64,000 bases of DNA. It comes from Przewalskia tangutica (Eukaryota; Streptophyta; Magnoliopsida; Solanales; Solanaceae). The DNA lies in NCBI GenBank assembly GCA_029844215.1, contig CM056736.1, forward strand, positions 55,303,562 to 55,367,561, written 5' to 3'. This document shows positions 21,811 to 32,829 of the stretch, piece after piece. Positions within the stretch are counted from its first letter, which is position 1, and every line of letters begins with the position of its first letter. The translations under genes and the position numbers were made by a program. The notes below the pieces were generated by a model. It saw only the letters and a list, made by a program, of their open reading frames with translations. It was not told where the DNA came from and did not search any database.

Positions 21811-22480
21811 GGTGACTCGGAGCGGCTAAGTTTGATGGTGATGCTTGTGGCGTGGTTTCCGATTCTTGAAGGAGGCGACGACCGCCCCGTTCTTACTCTT
21901 CCCGAGGTCGGATGGTTATGTCGTGTATTGTGACGCGTCGGGCATCCGGTGGGATGTGTGTTGACGCAGGGTAGAGTTATAGCGTCGCATCGGCGGCTTA
22001 AGAAACACGAGAGGAACTACCCCACCCATGATTTGGAGTTAGCGCGGTGATTCACGCTTTGAAGATCGTGAGGCACTATTTGTATGGGGTTCACGTGGAT
22101 ATTTATACGCACCATAAGAGCCTCGGATATCTTCACGGAGGAGCCGAACTTACGGCGAGGCGGTGGTTAGAGTTGCTTAAGGATTATGACGTCGATATCT
22201 GTACCACCGGGAAGGCCATGTTGTGGCGTATGCCCTTAGTCGTAGGTCGATGGGTAGCCTATCGGATGTGCAGCCGAGAGAGGAGGGCATGGTTCGCTAT
22301 TTGCATCGATTAGCGAGCCTTGGTGTCCGTCGATTGATTACGATAGCGATGGGGTTCGAGTTCGTGAGGTTGCGAGTCTTCCATCGTCGAGGAGGTGAAG
22401 AGGCAACGATTCGAGGATCCATTTTGACACGTTATCGTGATACGGCTCTTCGTGAGGAAGGGTCCTTTTGAGGTAGCACC
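21811..22480 (+). pseudogene. RNase H domain, first copy (frameshifted)
   Basis: RNase H removes the RNA strand of the replication intermediate. Recognisable pieces against the intact copy at 26833-27630 are VVYCDASG (about 21917-21940), the HDLEL-like stretch (22028-22042), HYLYGVHVDIYTHHKSL (22073-22120) and ALSRRSMGSL (22228-22260). The segment normally reading YTDHKSL has His instead of the catalytic Asp, and the VADALSRR segment reads VAYALSRR, so two catalytic acids are altered besides the frameshifts. The linker to integrase runs to about 22480. Confidence 0.83.
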
Positions 22481-23560
22481 GATGGGGTGCTAAGGTTTGA
22501 AGCGAGTTGTGTGTTCGGATGTTTCAGGACTTGGCGGAGTTCTTGGGAAGCACACGGCGTTACTCTATCCATCCGTGGTCGACCAAGATGTACCACGACC
22601 TTAGATCGTGTATTGGTGGGATGGCTTGAAGAGGACGTTGCGAGTTCGTAGCTCGGTGCGTGTTGTCGGCAGTGAAGGTAGAGTACGAGTCCCGGTGGTT
22701 TGTTGCGACGATAGAGATCCCGACACGGAAGTGGGAGGTGATCAACATGGACTTTATCACAGGATTACCTCGCACTCGGAGGAGACATGATTCTATATGG
22801 GTTATCGTCGGCGGTGAAATCAGCCCACTTTCCTCCGTCGGGGCGACTTTTCGCAGAGGATTATGCGGACTTTACATCAGAGATCGCCGATCGCATGGAG
22901 TCCCTATTTCGATCATATCGCATGCAGAGCCGGTTCTGGCTAACTTCCGGAGGTCTTTCGAGAAGGGTTTAGGGACGCAGTGAGCACATCGCATTCCATC
23001 CGCATGCAGACGGACAGCAGAGCGCACTATCCGACTCTTGAGGATATCCGCGAGCTGTGTTATTGACCGAGGTAGTGGGAGGATCATTTGCCTCTAGTTG
23101 AGTTTGCGTATAATAATAGCTACCACCCAAGATTCGGATGGCGCCTTATGAGGCCTTGTATGGGAGAAGTGCAGATCGCCGATAGGCTGGTTCGATGTAG
23201 GCGAGTGCGATTAGTGGGACCAGATTTGGTGCAGCGATGGATAAGGTGAAGCTTATCCAGAGCGCTCTTGGCGGCTCGAGTCGGCGTAAATCATACGCAG
23301 ATCATCGTCATCGGCATCCGAGGTTCGAGGTTGATGATTGGGTTTTCTGAAGGTGTCACCCATGAAGGGTGTGATGAGATTCGGGAAGAAAGGAAACTCG
23401 GCCAAGGTACATTGGGCCACTATCAGTTGTCGCGGGGTAGGCAAGGTTGCCTATGAGTTGGATCTGCCGTCCGATGCGGAGCGGTGCATCCGGTGTTTCA
23501 TGTTTCTATCTTTGAGGATGTATCGGGGATCCATCTAGGGTACACCCGATTGACGATGTC
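22481..23560 (+). pseudogene. Integrase, first copy (frameshifted)
   Basis: Integrase of family 1 pol. The N-terminal zinc-binding region lies at about 22540-22660 (SIHPWSTKMYHDL, then YWWDGLKR) but its CX2C pair is disturbed. The core starts at IPTRKWEVINMDFITGLPRTRR, with the first catalytic Asp at 22750-22752. The second-Asp segment (PISIISHAEP) has His in place of Asp at about 22910. The third segment, HPHADGQQSALSD-like, is broken at 22990-23030. LVEFAYNNSYH lies near 23093-23125, and the GPY/F-like domain (VSPMKGVMRFGKKG and KVAYELDLPSD) at 23345-23475. The order is complete, so this was a full-length integrase. Two of the three DDE positions are affected in the sequence as given. Confidence 0.85.
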
Positions 23561-23773
23561 CAGGTGACCGAGGGGTTATCGTATGAGGAGATTCCCATAG
23601 CGATAATCGATCGTCAGGTTAGGCGTCTGCGGACTAAGGACGTGGCTTCCGTCAAAGTCTTGTGGCGGAACGAGCTCAGAGAGAAGATGACGTGGGAAGC
23701 TGAGGAGGACATGAGGCAGAAGTATCCTCACCTATTCCCCACACCTCCAGGTAATTCACTTTCCTACTTGTAA
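23561..23773 (+). pseudogene. Chromodomain-like C-terminal tail of integrase (open frame)
   Basis: An uninterrupted 69-residue frame encodes the end of pol: SYEEIPIAIIDRQVRRLR, then KDVASVKVLWRN, then MTWEAEEDMRQKYPHLF, then a stop. The aromatic-rich V-x-V-x-W...W-E pattern is that of the degenerate chromodomain-like tails of plant Ty3/gypsy integrases, which can guide integration to chromatin; that role is family knowledge and not visible here. It ends about 100 bases before the palindrome, polypurine tract and LTR at 23913, so it is the natural C-terminus. Confidence 0.85.
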
Positions 23774-23912
23774 ATTTTAAATTGTCATATATGCCTAAGT
23801 GTTGTTTTGTGGCCGTATGTGGCATTTGCAAACTGTTTAAGTTATGAAGAACCTTATTGTTAACTGTCTTGGGAAGGAACATTCGGGACGAATGTTTCTA
23901 AGGAGGGGAGAA
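23774..23912 (+). promoter_or_regulatory. 3' untranslated segment with palindrome and polypurine tract
   Basis: After the pol stop comes an AT-rich spacer and then the palindrome ACATTCGGGACGAATGT (23879-23895). The purine run AAGGAGGGGAGAA abuts the LTR at 23913. Purine runs at this place prime plus-strand DNA synthesis in LTR elements. Confidence 0.85.
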
Positions 23913-26311
23913 TGTTATACCCCGTATTTCCAGAGTATGTACGTGAGGGCGTACGTACGAAAGTTTAGCCTTAAAGTTTAGGCCTAGGACGTTTTTTTGG
24001 GCACAACTCACAAAACGAATGGTTTTCCGACGAAACGTTTAACAAGACTCGCGTAGGGTAAATTACGGCTATGTCATTTCTAATTTTTGCGGATTTTTCC
24101 AAGAGACGAAACATTTTGGACCAACAAGAGGGTGACACTTGTCACCCTACAATCGTGAACGTTGGGCGGTAAAGGGTGGACGATTGGGAGCTTGTTTTGT
24201 CAAGGAGTTGGTAGGATATTTTGTGTAGTAGATAGATGAGGACACTTGCCTAAATCCTCACCCTACACTTGCCTTGCACTTGGCTTCATCTTGGCCATTG
24301 GTTGGCCATTGCTTGACCTATAAATACCCCCCTTAAGATGAAGAGTTCTTCATCCACAAATCAACTTTCCAAGTCTTGAAATCCCTCCTCTCCTCGAGCA
24401 TTTTCGTCCAACACCCTCTTCCCCTCTAGCCTAAGTGGCTTGGCCGAGCCTCCCTCTAAAGAAAGCCCTAGCCGAAACCTACCCCCTCCTTGGTAGAAAT
24501 GTTGTCTTCCAAGTATAGTTGCTACTCTAAAATACCTAGCCCAAATCCCGTATAATACTTAGTAGAAGTCGTTGGAAACTTCTAAGGGTTCTTGGAGCTA
24601 TCGGAGCGCATACAAATTAGGAGCTAAACCTCGCCAGGATCGACGTTTATACTTGGATAATATTGGGCTTATCGAGGTAAATAAACTTATCCTTCTTTTG
24701 TAATTAGAGAATACATCCGTAGAAGTATAGGAATAAGTATAAATACTTAGAAGGATATTACGAATAGAATTGAACTGTTATCACGAGAAGGGTATAAAGA
24801 AGAATAATTGAACTGTAATCACATAGAATTTGTATTCTGATGGTGTATAACTTTAGGGTAGGGAAGTCGCCCAAATTTCCATAGAATAGAGAACCCTGCT
24901 TAGAGCTTTATACGATGCTGATCTAGACGTTGATAGACGATTTGGTGATATAGGTCGATACTCTGCGCGCGACATATTCAACTTGGCAGGTGGTTTTCGC
25001 CGAGAAGGTATGTGATTCTTCCTATACTCTTAAGCATGATATATTTTAAAGTATATATATAGTACGGTAGACGTACGTGTGTTAACTGGACGTACTTTAC
25101 GGCAATGTCTTTTGACTTAAGCCTGAATAATAATAATCTTGAAGTATTTCAAAAAGAATATTGAATCATTTTTAACAGAAGCGTAATATTTGGTTTTTAA
25201 ACAAAAAGCTTAAGAGTTATACTAGCTTTATGGGAAGTTAAGTATAACAACTTAAGAAAGATAAAAAGGAACTGTTTACTTGTTTGTTTATAAAAGCCTT
25301 GTATTGATTTCTGTTAAGTGTAGTAAGATGGTTTGATAAGTAGACATATTATGATGCTACATGTGTTAGTGTCTTGTAATGTTGTGAAAGGGGGTCATTC
25401 TTGCTGTGCTTACGTTGCTAAACGGTAAGTCCGTTGTACTGTTATTATATCACCTACCCCCTTGACTTGTTATACCGAGGGCTTGCCACCCTTGATGCGG
25501 GTCTATACGGCCTATGCAGTCTATGTGACTATCGCGAGTGCGGGAGTTCGTGATTGATCATTCGGGTGTTTTAGCCCGACGGGGATGCCTATGCGATGCA
25601 ATGTGACTATGCGGTCTATTGAGACTATGCGACTGCGGGAGTCGAGGAGAATGCAGGGTTAGCTACCCCGTCACGAGAATACCTCATGCGGTGCGTGTGA
25701 CCTATGCGGACTGCGGGAGTCCAGGATTAGGCACGCATAATGATACTATGGGCGTTTGGCCTTGCTTCGATCATTCGCGGCCTAGAAAAGACCTGTTACA
25801 GTTTACCTATTATTGTTCTTGTTTGTGATATGGCACTATGTGCAATTGAACTGATTTGCAAATGGTTTTAATTACTTGATTTCATTTAAGTACTTTCTGC
25901 TTTCACATACTTGGTACTGTTGTCGACCTCCTTGAAGTGCGTTCATGCCGCAGTAAGGCGGCAGTGCTAGATCCACATCCTTAGGATCTTTGCTTTGGTG
26001 TCGTGAGCTCCATCTTTTAGGAGGCTCTACTTTTGGGTATGATCTCCTGTATTGTAGATAGTTTTGTACATTCAGGGTATGGCGGGCCCGTCCCGCCATA
26101 GAGGTTTACTTCTTTAGAGGTGCAGTAGTCCTATTATACAGATTGGGATGTATCGCAAAACTTGGGTTATATATATATGCGAAGGCAAGCTTTTCATCGA
26201 GATAAAGCTTCTATTTTTATAATGTTTCTGCCTTGTTTTATATTCCGGTTACTCGATGTATGACTACTTGGGTGCCGGTAAGGCACGATCCACGGGCCGG
26301 GCAGGTCGTGA
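23913..26311 (+). repeat. Family 1 LTR (3' LTR of the upstream pol)
   Basis: Starts TGTTATACCCCGTA directly after the polypurine tract and ends with GGGTGCC...GGTCGTGA, about two bases short of the usual end. It contains a TATA box (24319-24326), a palindromic minisatellite (about 25480-25740) and the conserved hairpin (26077-26100). At 26311 it is joined to the middle of RT with no PBS, gag or protease, so the start of the following internal region has been deleted. Confidence 0.88.
24319..24326 (+). promoter_or_regulatory. LTR TATA box
   Basis: TATAAATA followed by CCCCCC, about 400 bases into the LTR. This is the same arrangement as in family 3 and 5 LTRs. The second family 1 LTR has TATATAT at 28864-28870. 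Confidence 0.72.
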
Positions 26312-26727
26312 TAGATGTCCTCAGACTGCATTCGGACCGAGACGGCACTATGAGTTCGGTCATGTCTTTCGGCTTGACCATGCTCGGCGATTTATGGATT
26401 TGATGAACCGAATGTTCAAGCCATTTTTGGATACGTTTGTGATAGTATTCATTGATGACATCTTGGTTTATTCTCGCTCAGAGCAGGAGCATGCAGAGCA
26501 TTTGAGGACGGTGCTGAGAGTTCTCCAGGACCAGCGGTTGTATGCCAAGTTTTCGAAGTGTGAGTTTTGGTTGACTTCGGTGGCGTTCTTAGGGCACATT
26601 GTCGGGGCCGATGGTATTCGGGTGGATACGGCAAAGATCGAGGCAGTCAATACTTGGCCTAGACCTACTACAGAAGCAGTGCAGCGACTTTACGGGCCTT
26701 GCAGGGTATTATCGGAGGTTCGTAGAG
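26312..26727 (+). pseudogene. Reverse transcriptase, second copy (N-terminal part deleted)
   Basis: RT fragment starting within the palm, at the equivalent of the first copy's position 21390. It reads through DLMNRMFKPFLDTFVIVFIDD, with the catalytic F-I-D-D at 26448-26459, and then AKFSKCEFW, FLGHIVGADGIRVD and NTWPRPTT. The frame is open over most of its length, unlike the first copy. One frame change occurs near 26690, where ALRALQGIIGG-like sequence is expected. The open frame then runs into unmatched sequence at 26728. It directly follows an LTR end, so gag, protease and the RT fingers are missing. Confidence 0.85.
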
Positions 26728-26832
26728 AAGTAGAGAAAGAGGTCTTTGCTGCTTGACTGCGTGAACCCCAGGTGCACTTCTTCGTAGAATTCCCAGTATC
26801 GACTAGCACTCTTTCCCCAATCAATCGCAGTA
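26728..26832 (+). other. Unmatched insertion between RT and RNase H
   Basis: About 105 bases with no counterpart in the first pol copy interrupt the RT connection region, between REVRRE/FVE-type sequence and ASISAPLTKL. It contains a stop (TGA at 26755) and ends in CAG. It could be filler DNA from a break repair or a small insertion. No terminal repeats were seen. Confidence 0.5.
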
Positions 26833-27630
26833 ATGTTTGCTTCTATTTCGGCACCTTTGACTAAGCTGACTCAGAAGGCAGCTAAGTTTCAGTGGACGGA
26901 TGCTTGTGAGGAGGTCTTCCAGTTACTGAAGGAGAGATTGACGACCGCCCCAGTTCTTACTCTTCCAGAGGGTCCAGACGGCTATGTGGTTTATTGTGAT
27001 GCGTCGGGCATCGGGCTGGGATGTGTGTTGATGCAGCAGGGCAAGGTTATAGCTTATGCATCTCGACAGCTCAAGAAGCATGAGAAGAACTACCCTACAC
27101 ATGACTTAGAGTTGGCAGCGGTGATTCACGCCTTGAAGATCTGGAGACATTATTTGTATGGAGTTCATGTGGATATTTACACAGACCACAAGAGCCTTCA
27201 GTATATCTTCAGCCAGAGGGAGCTGAACTTACGACAGAGACGGTGGTTAGAGCTACTCAAGGATTATGATGTCGATATCCTATACCACCCAGGGAAGGCC
27301 AATGTAGTGGCAGATGCCCTTAGTCGTAGGTCGATGGGTAGTCTATCAGAGGTGCATCCAGAGATGAGGGGCATGGTCTGCGAGTTACATCAGCTAGCGA
27401 GCCTTGGAGTCCGATTGATTGATTCTGATAGTAGTGGGGTTCGAGTTCGAGAGGTTGCCGAGTCTTCCATCGTCGAGGAGGTGAAGAGGCGACAGTTTGA
27501 GGATCCGAGTATGACCGTATCGTGTCTGACTCTTCGTGAGGGGAAGGGTCCATTCGATGTAGCACCTGATGGGGTGCTAAGATTTGAGGGCAGGTTGTGT
27601 GTTCCAGATATTGCAGGACTTCGGCAGTAG
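26833..27630 (+). pseudogene. RT connection and intact RNase H domain, second copy (longest open pol stretch)
   Basis: A 265-codon frame opens at an incidental ATG and ends at TAG 27628-27630. It begins with the RT connection (APLTKLTQKAAKFQW), then the RNase H domain. All four acidic positions are in place: YCDASG, HDLELAAV, YTDHKSL and VADALSRR. The rest covers the linker to integrase, ending GRLCVPDIAGLRQ. In family terms this is a Ty3/gypsy RNase H, about 120 residues, inside pol. It is not a separate gene; the start codon has no meaning of its own. Upstream is the unmatched 105-base insertion, and downstream the frame shifts by one into integrase. Coding quality here is much better than at 21811-22480. 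Confidence 0.87.
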
Positions 27631-28492
27631 GTTCTATGGGAAGCACACAGCGCGTGTTACTCTATCCATCCGGGTTCGACAAAGATGTACCACGACCTCA
27701 GATCTGTGTATTGGTGGGATGGCCTGAAGAGGGACGTTGCAGAGTTTGTTGCTCAGTGCCCGAGTTGTCAGCGTGTCGGCGGAGCACGGAGGCCCGTGGG
27801 TTGTTGCAGGCTATAGAGATTCCGACGTGGAAGTGGGAGGTGATCAACATGGACTTTATTACAGGGTTACCTCGCACTCGGAGGAAGCATGATTCTATCC
27901 GGTTATCGTTGTGGTGTGAAATCCGCCCACTTTCTTCCGTCAGGGCGACTTTTCTCACGAGGATTATGCTATACTTTACATACTAGATAACGTGAGACAG
28001 CATGTGGTCCCTATTTCTATCAAATCAGACGAGGAGCCCGATTTGGCTAACTCGCTGAGGTCTTTCGAGAAAGGGATTAGGGGCGCAGTGAGCCTCGATC
28101 GCATTCCATCCTCGAGCAGACGGACAGCAGAGCGTACTATCCAGACACGAGGATATCTTTGCGAGCTGTGTTATTGATTTCGTGGTATTGGGAGGATCAT
28201 TTGCCTCTAGTGGAGTTTGCGTATAATAACAACTACCATTCCAGTATCCAGATGGCGCCTTATGAGGCCTTATATGGGAGGAAGTGCAGTCACCGATAAA
28301 TTTGGTTCGATGTGGCGGCGCGATTAGTCGGGCGGACTTGATCTGACGATCGATGGATATGGTGAAGCTTATCCAGGAGCGGTTGTTGACAGCTCAGAGT
28401 CGACAGAAGTCGTATGCGGATCATCGTCGTCGGCATCTGGAGTTTGAGGTTGATGATTGGGTTTTCCTGAAGGTGTCACCCATGAAGGGTGT
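27631..28492 (+). pseudogene. Integrase, second copy (C-terminal part missing)
   Basis: Integrase continuing from the RNase H frame after a stop. The zinc-binding module is well kept: EAHSARYSIHPG, KMYHDLRSVYWW and CPSCQR. The core has IPTWKWEVINMDFITGLP with the first catalytic Asp at 27852-27854, KSDEEPDLA (second Asp, about 28027) and, across a frame change, TAERTIQT containing the Glu at about 28122. LVEFAYNNNYHSS lies near 28208-28240. It ends abruptly in VSPMKGV at 28490, where an LTR begins, so the GPY/F part and the tail are absent. Loss may be by deletion, or by insertion of the following element with its far end outside what is preserved. Confidence 0.84.
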
Positions 28493-31250
28493 TGTTATAC
28501 CCCGTAGTTCCAGAGTATGTATGTGAGGACGTATATACAAATGTTTAAGCCCTAATTAGGTTAAGGATGAAATTTTGAATTTCCAACGGAAAGGATTCCG
28601 AACCTTGTGAAGGAAATTCTACGTTTTTAATATTTTAACCAATTACGGATTTTTCCGAGAGATGAAATATTTTTGACCAATAGGAGGGCGACACGTGTCA
28701 CCCCTAGGTGGTCTAGGTTGGCCGAAATTCATGTGACAAGTGGCCAAGACAAGTGGCCAAGTCTTGCAAGATATTTTGTGTGGACAAGTGGCTTGTGGGA
28801 CCCCCACACACTTGTCCCCAATCTCAACCACACACTTGCCTTCATCCTAGCCCTTGGTTGTCCTATATATGCACCCTTTGTTGATGAAATCTTCCACACT
28901 TAGATATTTCAAGACTTGAGAAATATTTTCATCTTCTTCCCTCTCTCCTAGCTCTCGTCGAACACCTCCCTCTCTAACCTAACATTTTCCAATAATTTCT
29001 AAACTCTTAAGTGTTCTTCCCTAGTGTATTAGGAAGACTATTAACCAAAAGTTAGAAAAGATTTCACACCCTAGCCCCTAAATCACCCCCTTGGCCGAGA
29101 GCTCTTAGAAGAGAAACCTAAGTGTTCTTCACTTGTTTGAGTTGGTTCTTGAAGAGATGATGGTTAGGAGCTTCTTAGGGTGATTTGTGGTGGTTTGTAA
29201 CATAAAGATTTGGAGCTAAGACTTGCTTGGAGCGACATTAAGTTCTTGGATAATTTTGGGCTATTTGAGGTAGTGAATCTTAAACCTCTTTGTGAATTGG
29301 TCATTATACATATATTATAAGTATATTATGGAGTATATAATATATGGAGTAAATTTGGAAGAGTTGGATCTTGTTAACTTGTTAAAAGAAAGGATTGGCT
29401 TTTAGCCATTAAAATGGTAAAAACGTATCCAACGTATCAAACGTATCTTACTTGTGAAGAAGTAATTAACAATGTAACTATAACTTATATTAAGAATGGA
29501 ATATAAGTTGGATGACTAATGAAGTAATTGGATAAGTAAAATGGACAAAGTTGGCCAAGGACCCCAACTTAATTGTATTTACTTTGGGTATGATTTACTT
29601 TGGGTATTTACTTTGGATTTGTATTTACATTTACATTAAGGGAAGATTGTTAAATCGCGTTCCGTTTGGGCGTGTGATCCCCTTCTTTATGTTGTTTAAT
29701 TATTACGCCTTATATATGGCATATAAATTACGGTTATTCGGGCCTTGGAGAAAGATGGAAAAGTGAGTAAAAACGGGGGAAATGCTGCCCAAATTTCCGT
29801 AGAATAGGAAATCTTACTTAGAAGAGTTCTACGACAACTAGAAGTTAATCGGCGTATTTTGACTATTATAGGTTGACCCTCTACGTGCGACATATCCGAC
29901 TTGGCAAGTGGATTTAGCCGAGGAGGTATGTGATTCTTCCTATCCTCTTGAGCATGATATTTGTAAAATATATATAGTACGGTAGACGTACGTGTATTGA
30001 CTAAATTTTGCTTTACTTTGATGTCTTTTGACTTGAGTTTTAAATATCAAAAATCTTGAAGTATTTCAAAAGAGTTATGAATCATTTTTGGAAGAAAAGA
30101 AATACTTAGTTTTAAAAAGGCTTAAGTGTTATACTAGCTTTATGGGAAGTTAGGTATAACGACTTAAGAAAGATAAAAGGAACGGTTTACTTATTTGTTT
30201 ATAAAAGCCTTGTAATGATTCTGAAGGTGTGGTAAGTTGGTTTGATAAGTAAACATGTTATGATGCTACGTGTGTTAGTGTCTTGTGATGTTGTATAAGG
30301 GGGTTACTCTTGTTGAGCTTACGTTGTTTAACGATAAGCCCGTTGTGCTGGTATTATATCACTTACCCCCCCTGACTTGTTATGAGCCGCGGGTTAGCTA
30401 CCCCCGATGCGAGGAATACCTCATGCGGGTCTATGTGACCTATGCGGAGCTACGGGAGTTCCAGGATGATCACTCCGGGTGTGTTACGCCGATGCGAGGA
30501 ATACCTCATGCGGTCCAGGTGACTATGCGGACTGCGGGAGTCCAGGTTGATGCCGCGGGTTAGCTACCCCCGATGCGAGGAGTACCTCATGCGGGTCCGA
30601 GGGACCTATGCGGACTACGGTAGTCCAGGATTAGGCTCGCATAATGATACTATGGGCGATTGGCCTTGCTTCGATCATTAGCAGCCTAGAAAAGACCAGT
30701 TATGTTACATGTATTTTGCTCTTGTTTATGCTGTGGCATTATGTGCAGTTAAGTTGGGTTGTTTCGTACATATCTGTGAACTTGTTTTAAAATGTTATAA
30801 TTTCATTCAAGATTTACGATTTCACATACTTAGTACTGTTATCGACCTCCTTGAGGTTGCGTTCATGCATGGTAAGGGAAGCGGTGGTAGATCCTCATTC
30901 TTAGGATCTTTACTGCGTGTCGTGAGCTCCATTTCTCCGGAGGCTCGACTTTTGGTACGACTCTCCCAGATGTTGTAGATATTTTGTACATTCAGGGTAT
31001 GGCGGGGCCCTGTCCCGCCATAGTTGTTTACTTCCTTAGAGGTCTGTAGTCCTGTTGTAAAGGTCGGGATGTAACTGTTCACTTTGGGTATATATATATA
31101 CATGCTTAAAGGCAACTTTTCTTGGATAAATTGTCTTTCATTTTATACTGTTTCATGTCATGATTTTATTTCCGCTGGTTACTCTGATGTATATCTACTT
31201 GGGTGCCCGGGGTAAGGCACCAGTCACGGGCCCGGGATCGGGTCGTGACA
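28493..31250 (+). repeat. Family 1 LTR (5' LTR of the following gag)
   Basis: Starts TGTTATACCCCGTAG and ends GGGTCGTGACA, four bases before a PBS, so it serves as a 5' LTR. It contains a TATATAT box (28864-28870), the palindromic minisatellite at 30383-30640 with units around GCGAGGAATACCTCATGC, and the hairpin at 30997-31022. It is the most complete family 1 LTR in the window (2758 bp). Confidence 0.9.
30383..30640 (+). repeat. Palindromic minisatellite in family 1 LTR
   Basis: Three or four repeats of GATGCGAGGAATACCTCATG joined by GGGTC..TGTGACCTATGCGGA and GGGAGTCCAGG segments. The corresponding array in the LTR at 23913 lies at about 25480-25740 and is more eroded. Confidence 0.82.
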
Positions 31251-31254
31251 AAAG

Positions 31255-31266
31255 TGGTATCAAAGC
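31255..31266 (+). promoter_or_regulatory. Primer-binding site (initiator Met tRNA, one mismatch)
   Basis: TGGTATCAAAGC, four bases after the LTR end, differs from the usual TGGTATCAGAGC at one position. Confidence 0.9.
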
Positions 31267-31456
31267 AGTTAATCCTCGGAAAGTGTCTACAGACCGTATC
31301 TAGTAGAGTCTTGATTATCGGTGTGTTGTGCACCACATCAATAATCAGGAGACTACAGGATATTTAGGATTGGTTTCCATTCTTCTCACTCTGAGATCAT
31401 GCCTTAGAGCTATGTTATAAGTTGGACTCTTTCTAACACATTCTTATGTACCAGCT
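31267..31456 (+). other. Untranslated leader between PBS and gag
   Basis: 190 bases without coding signal, containing AGTTAATCCTCGG and a stretch conserved in all the elements (..TCTACAGACCG.., then GAGTCTTGATTATC). In other LTR elements this region holds RNA packaging and dimerisation signals; nothing specific can be assigned here. Confidence 0.55.
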
Positions 31457-32605
31457 ATGCCTCCACGCAAGGCAACCCGGGCCCAGAAGGGCAAGGCAGC
31501 TGAGGGAGCTGCTAGTATGACACAGAGGGCCACGAGGGCACAGGCCTGGTCCTTACCAGAGGTGGTGCTACAGACGGCGAGTTCCGCGACGCCACCAGCC
31601 CCAGCAGAGTTTAGAGCGCAGCGAGGCTCACGAGGCCACAAGATACTGCGCCTCCGGTCCACGGCTGGAGCGGAGAGATGGGGTACAGGAGATGGCGATC
31701 GCCGAGGATCGTGGCGAACATGAGATAGGCCGATCACGGCAGTTCAGTTCGATTCCGTAGTACCGTGGTTCACCCGGTCGGATAGTTTAAGACTACGGGA
31801 TTTCTGAGTTGCAGACCGCGAGTTCTACGGTCGAGGCACGAGGATGATCCGCAGGAGTTCATCCGGCGATTCTGACGGATCATGAAAGTGATCAAGGCTT
31901 CGGAGACCGAATCTGTGGTCTTAGGTTCGCATCGGCTACGTGATCCGCGATCGGTTCGGTCGTGGGAGCTGTCGGGAGAGCATCGCCTCATTGTTTGGGA
32001 CGAGTTCTCAGAGGCGTTTCTCACTCACTTCTTGCCTCCACAGATGAGGAGGGCACGGGCCGACAAATTTTTGATCTTTGAGGCGAGAAGGCGCGATTGG
32101 AGTACAACGTGGAGTTCGATTTGTTGGCTCGATATGTCCCTGCGTTGGTAGCATATATGGAGGGCAGAGTGCACCGCTACGTCACGGGGCTTGATGACTA
32201 CTTGGCAGAGTCTTGCTCGGGTGTAGCTCTTCAGCCGGGCATGGACATTGCCCGCATGCAGGCTCATACGCCAGGTGTGAGGCGTAGAGGCCGCAGGTTG
32301 CCGATATCAGCCGAGAAGAAGGCCGGGGCGGCGAGATCTTTGGTAGCTCTCGGGGTGGACGGCCTCAGCAGCAGACTAGATTTGCACGCGGCGGCTGAGC
32401 ACTCCTACACCGTCTTGAGGCGGCGGGATATTCGGGGCGAGTCGGGGCCCAGGCTTGACTTCCAGGCGGCGAGGATACTAGCCGATCGAGACCACCCTCC
32501 ACTCAGTGTGGCCGATGTGGTAGATCCCATTTCGGGAGATGCGGTGATACCTCAGGAGCTTGTTTTACTTGTGGCCAGCAGGGTCATATTTCGAGGAACT
32601 GTCCG
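31457..32605 (+). pseudogene. Family 1 gag with intact zinc knuckle (truncated)
   Basis: Starts with a convincing ATG (MPPRKATRAQKGKAAEG), giving a basic Ala/Thr-rich N-terminus, and breaks within about 90 codons. The capsid-like part resumes in other frames: IKASETESVVLGSHRLRD near 31885-31940, and SLARYVPALVAYMEGRVHRYV with LDDYLAESCSGVALQPGMDIARMQAH at 32110-32270. Near 32540-32600 a further frame reads CFTCGQQGHISRNCP, a complete CX2CX4HX4C knuckle. Four or more frameshifts separate these pieces. Immediately after the knuckle, at about 32605, the sequence switches to minus-strand gag of family 2, so protease and pol are missing. Confidence 0.85.
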
Positions 32606-32829
32606 TTGTGGGGTCCAATATCCCACCTGTGATCTGCGGGGGTATTTACTGGGTAGGCTGGGACGAATATCTCACTCATTGCTGAAATTTGCCGTCAAAA
32701 ACTCACCGGGATAACCAACCGATCTAGCCCTCTTACGATGATCTCTGCGTTGGCCCTCTACCCTCTATACACCTGTCTGTACTGGCCGAATAACTTCCTT
32801 CTGGTGAAACTGTAGCACCGCTATCTTGG
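32606..32829 (-). pseudogene. Family 2 gag fragment, head-to-head with family 1 gag
   Basis: Minus-strand sequence matching the middle of family 2 gag as seen at 38175-38290 and 57462-57570 (GILDPTRYLG side at the left end). It meets the plus-strand gag at a short shared TTG and jumps at 32829 directly into LTR sequence. The rest of gag, the leader, the PBS and about 59 bases of LTR edge are deleted. The jump shares TCA with both parents, suggesting end joining at a microhomology. Confidence 0.8.

Noticed and set aside
29551..29766. Small hydrophobic open frame (TLGMIYFGYLLWICIYIY...) in the family 1 LTR
   Set aside because: It lies in the LTR, is absent as a frame from the sister LTR, and comes from AT-rich sequence; there is no support for a membrane protein.
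31444..31737. Minus-strand open frame across the start of family 1 gag
   Set aside because: It overlaps the convincing MPPR gag start on the plus strand and shows no independent motif.
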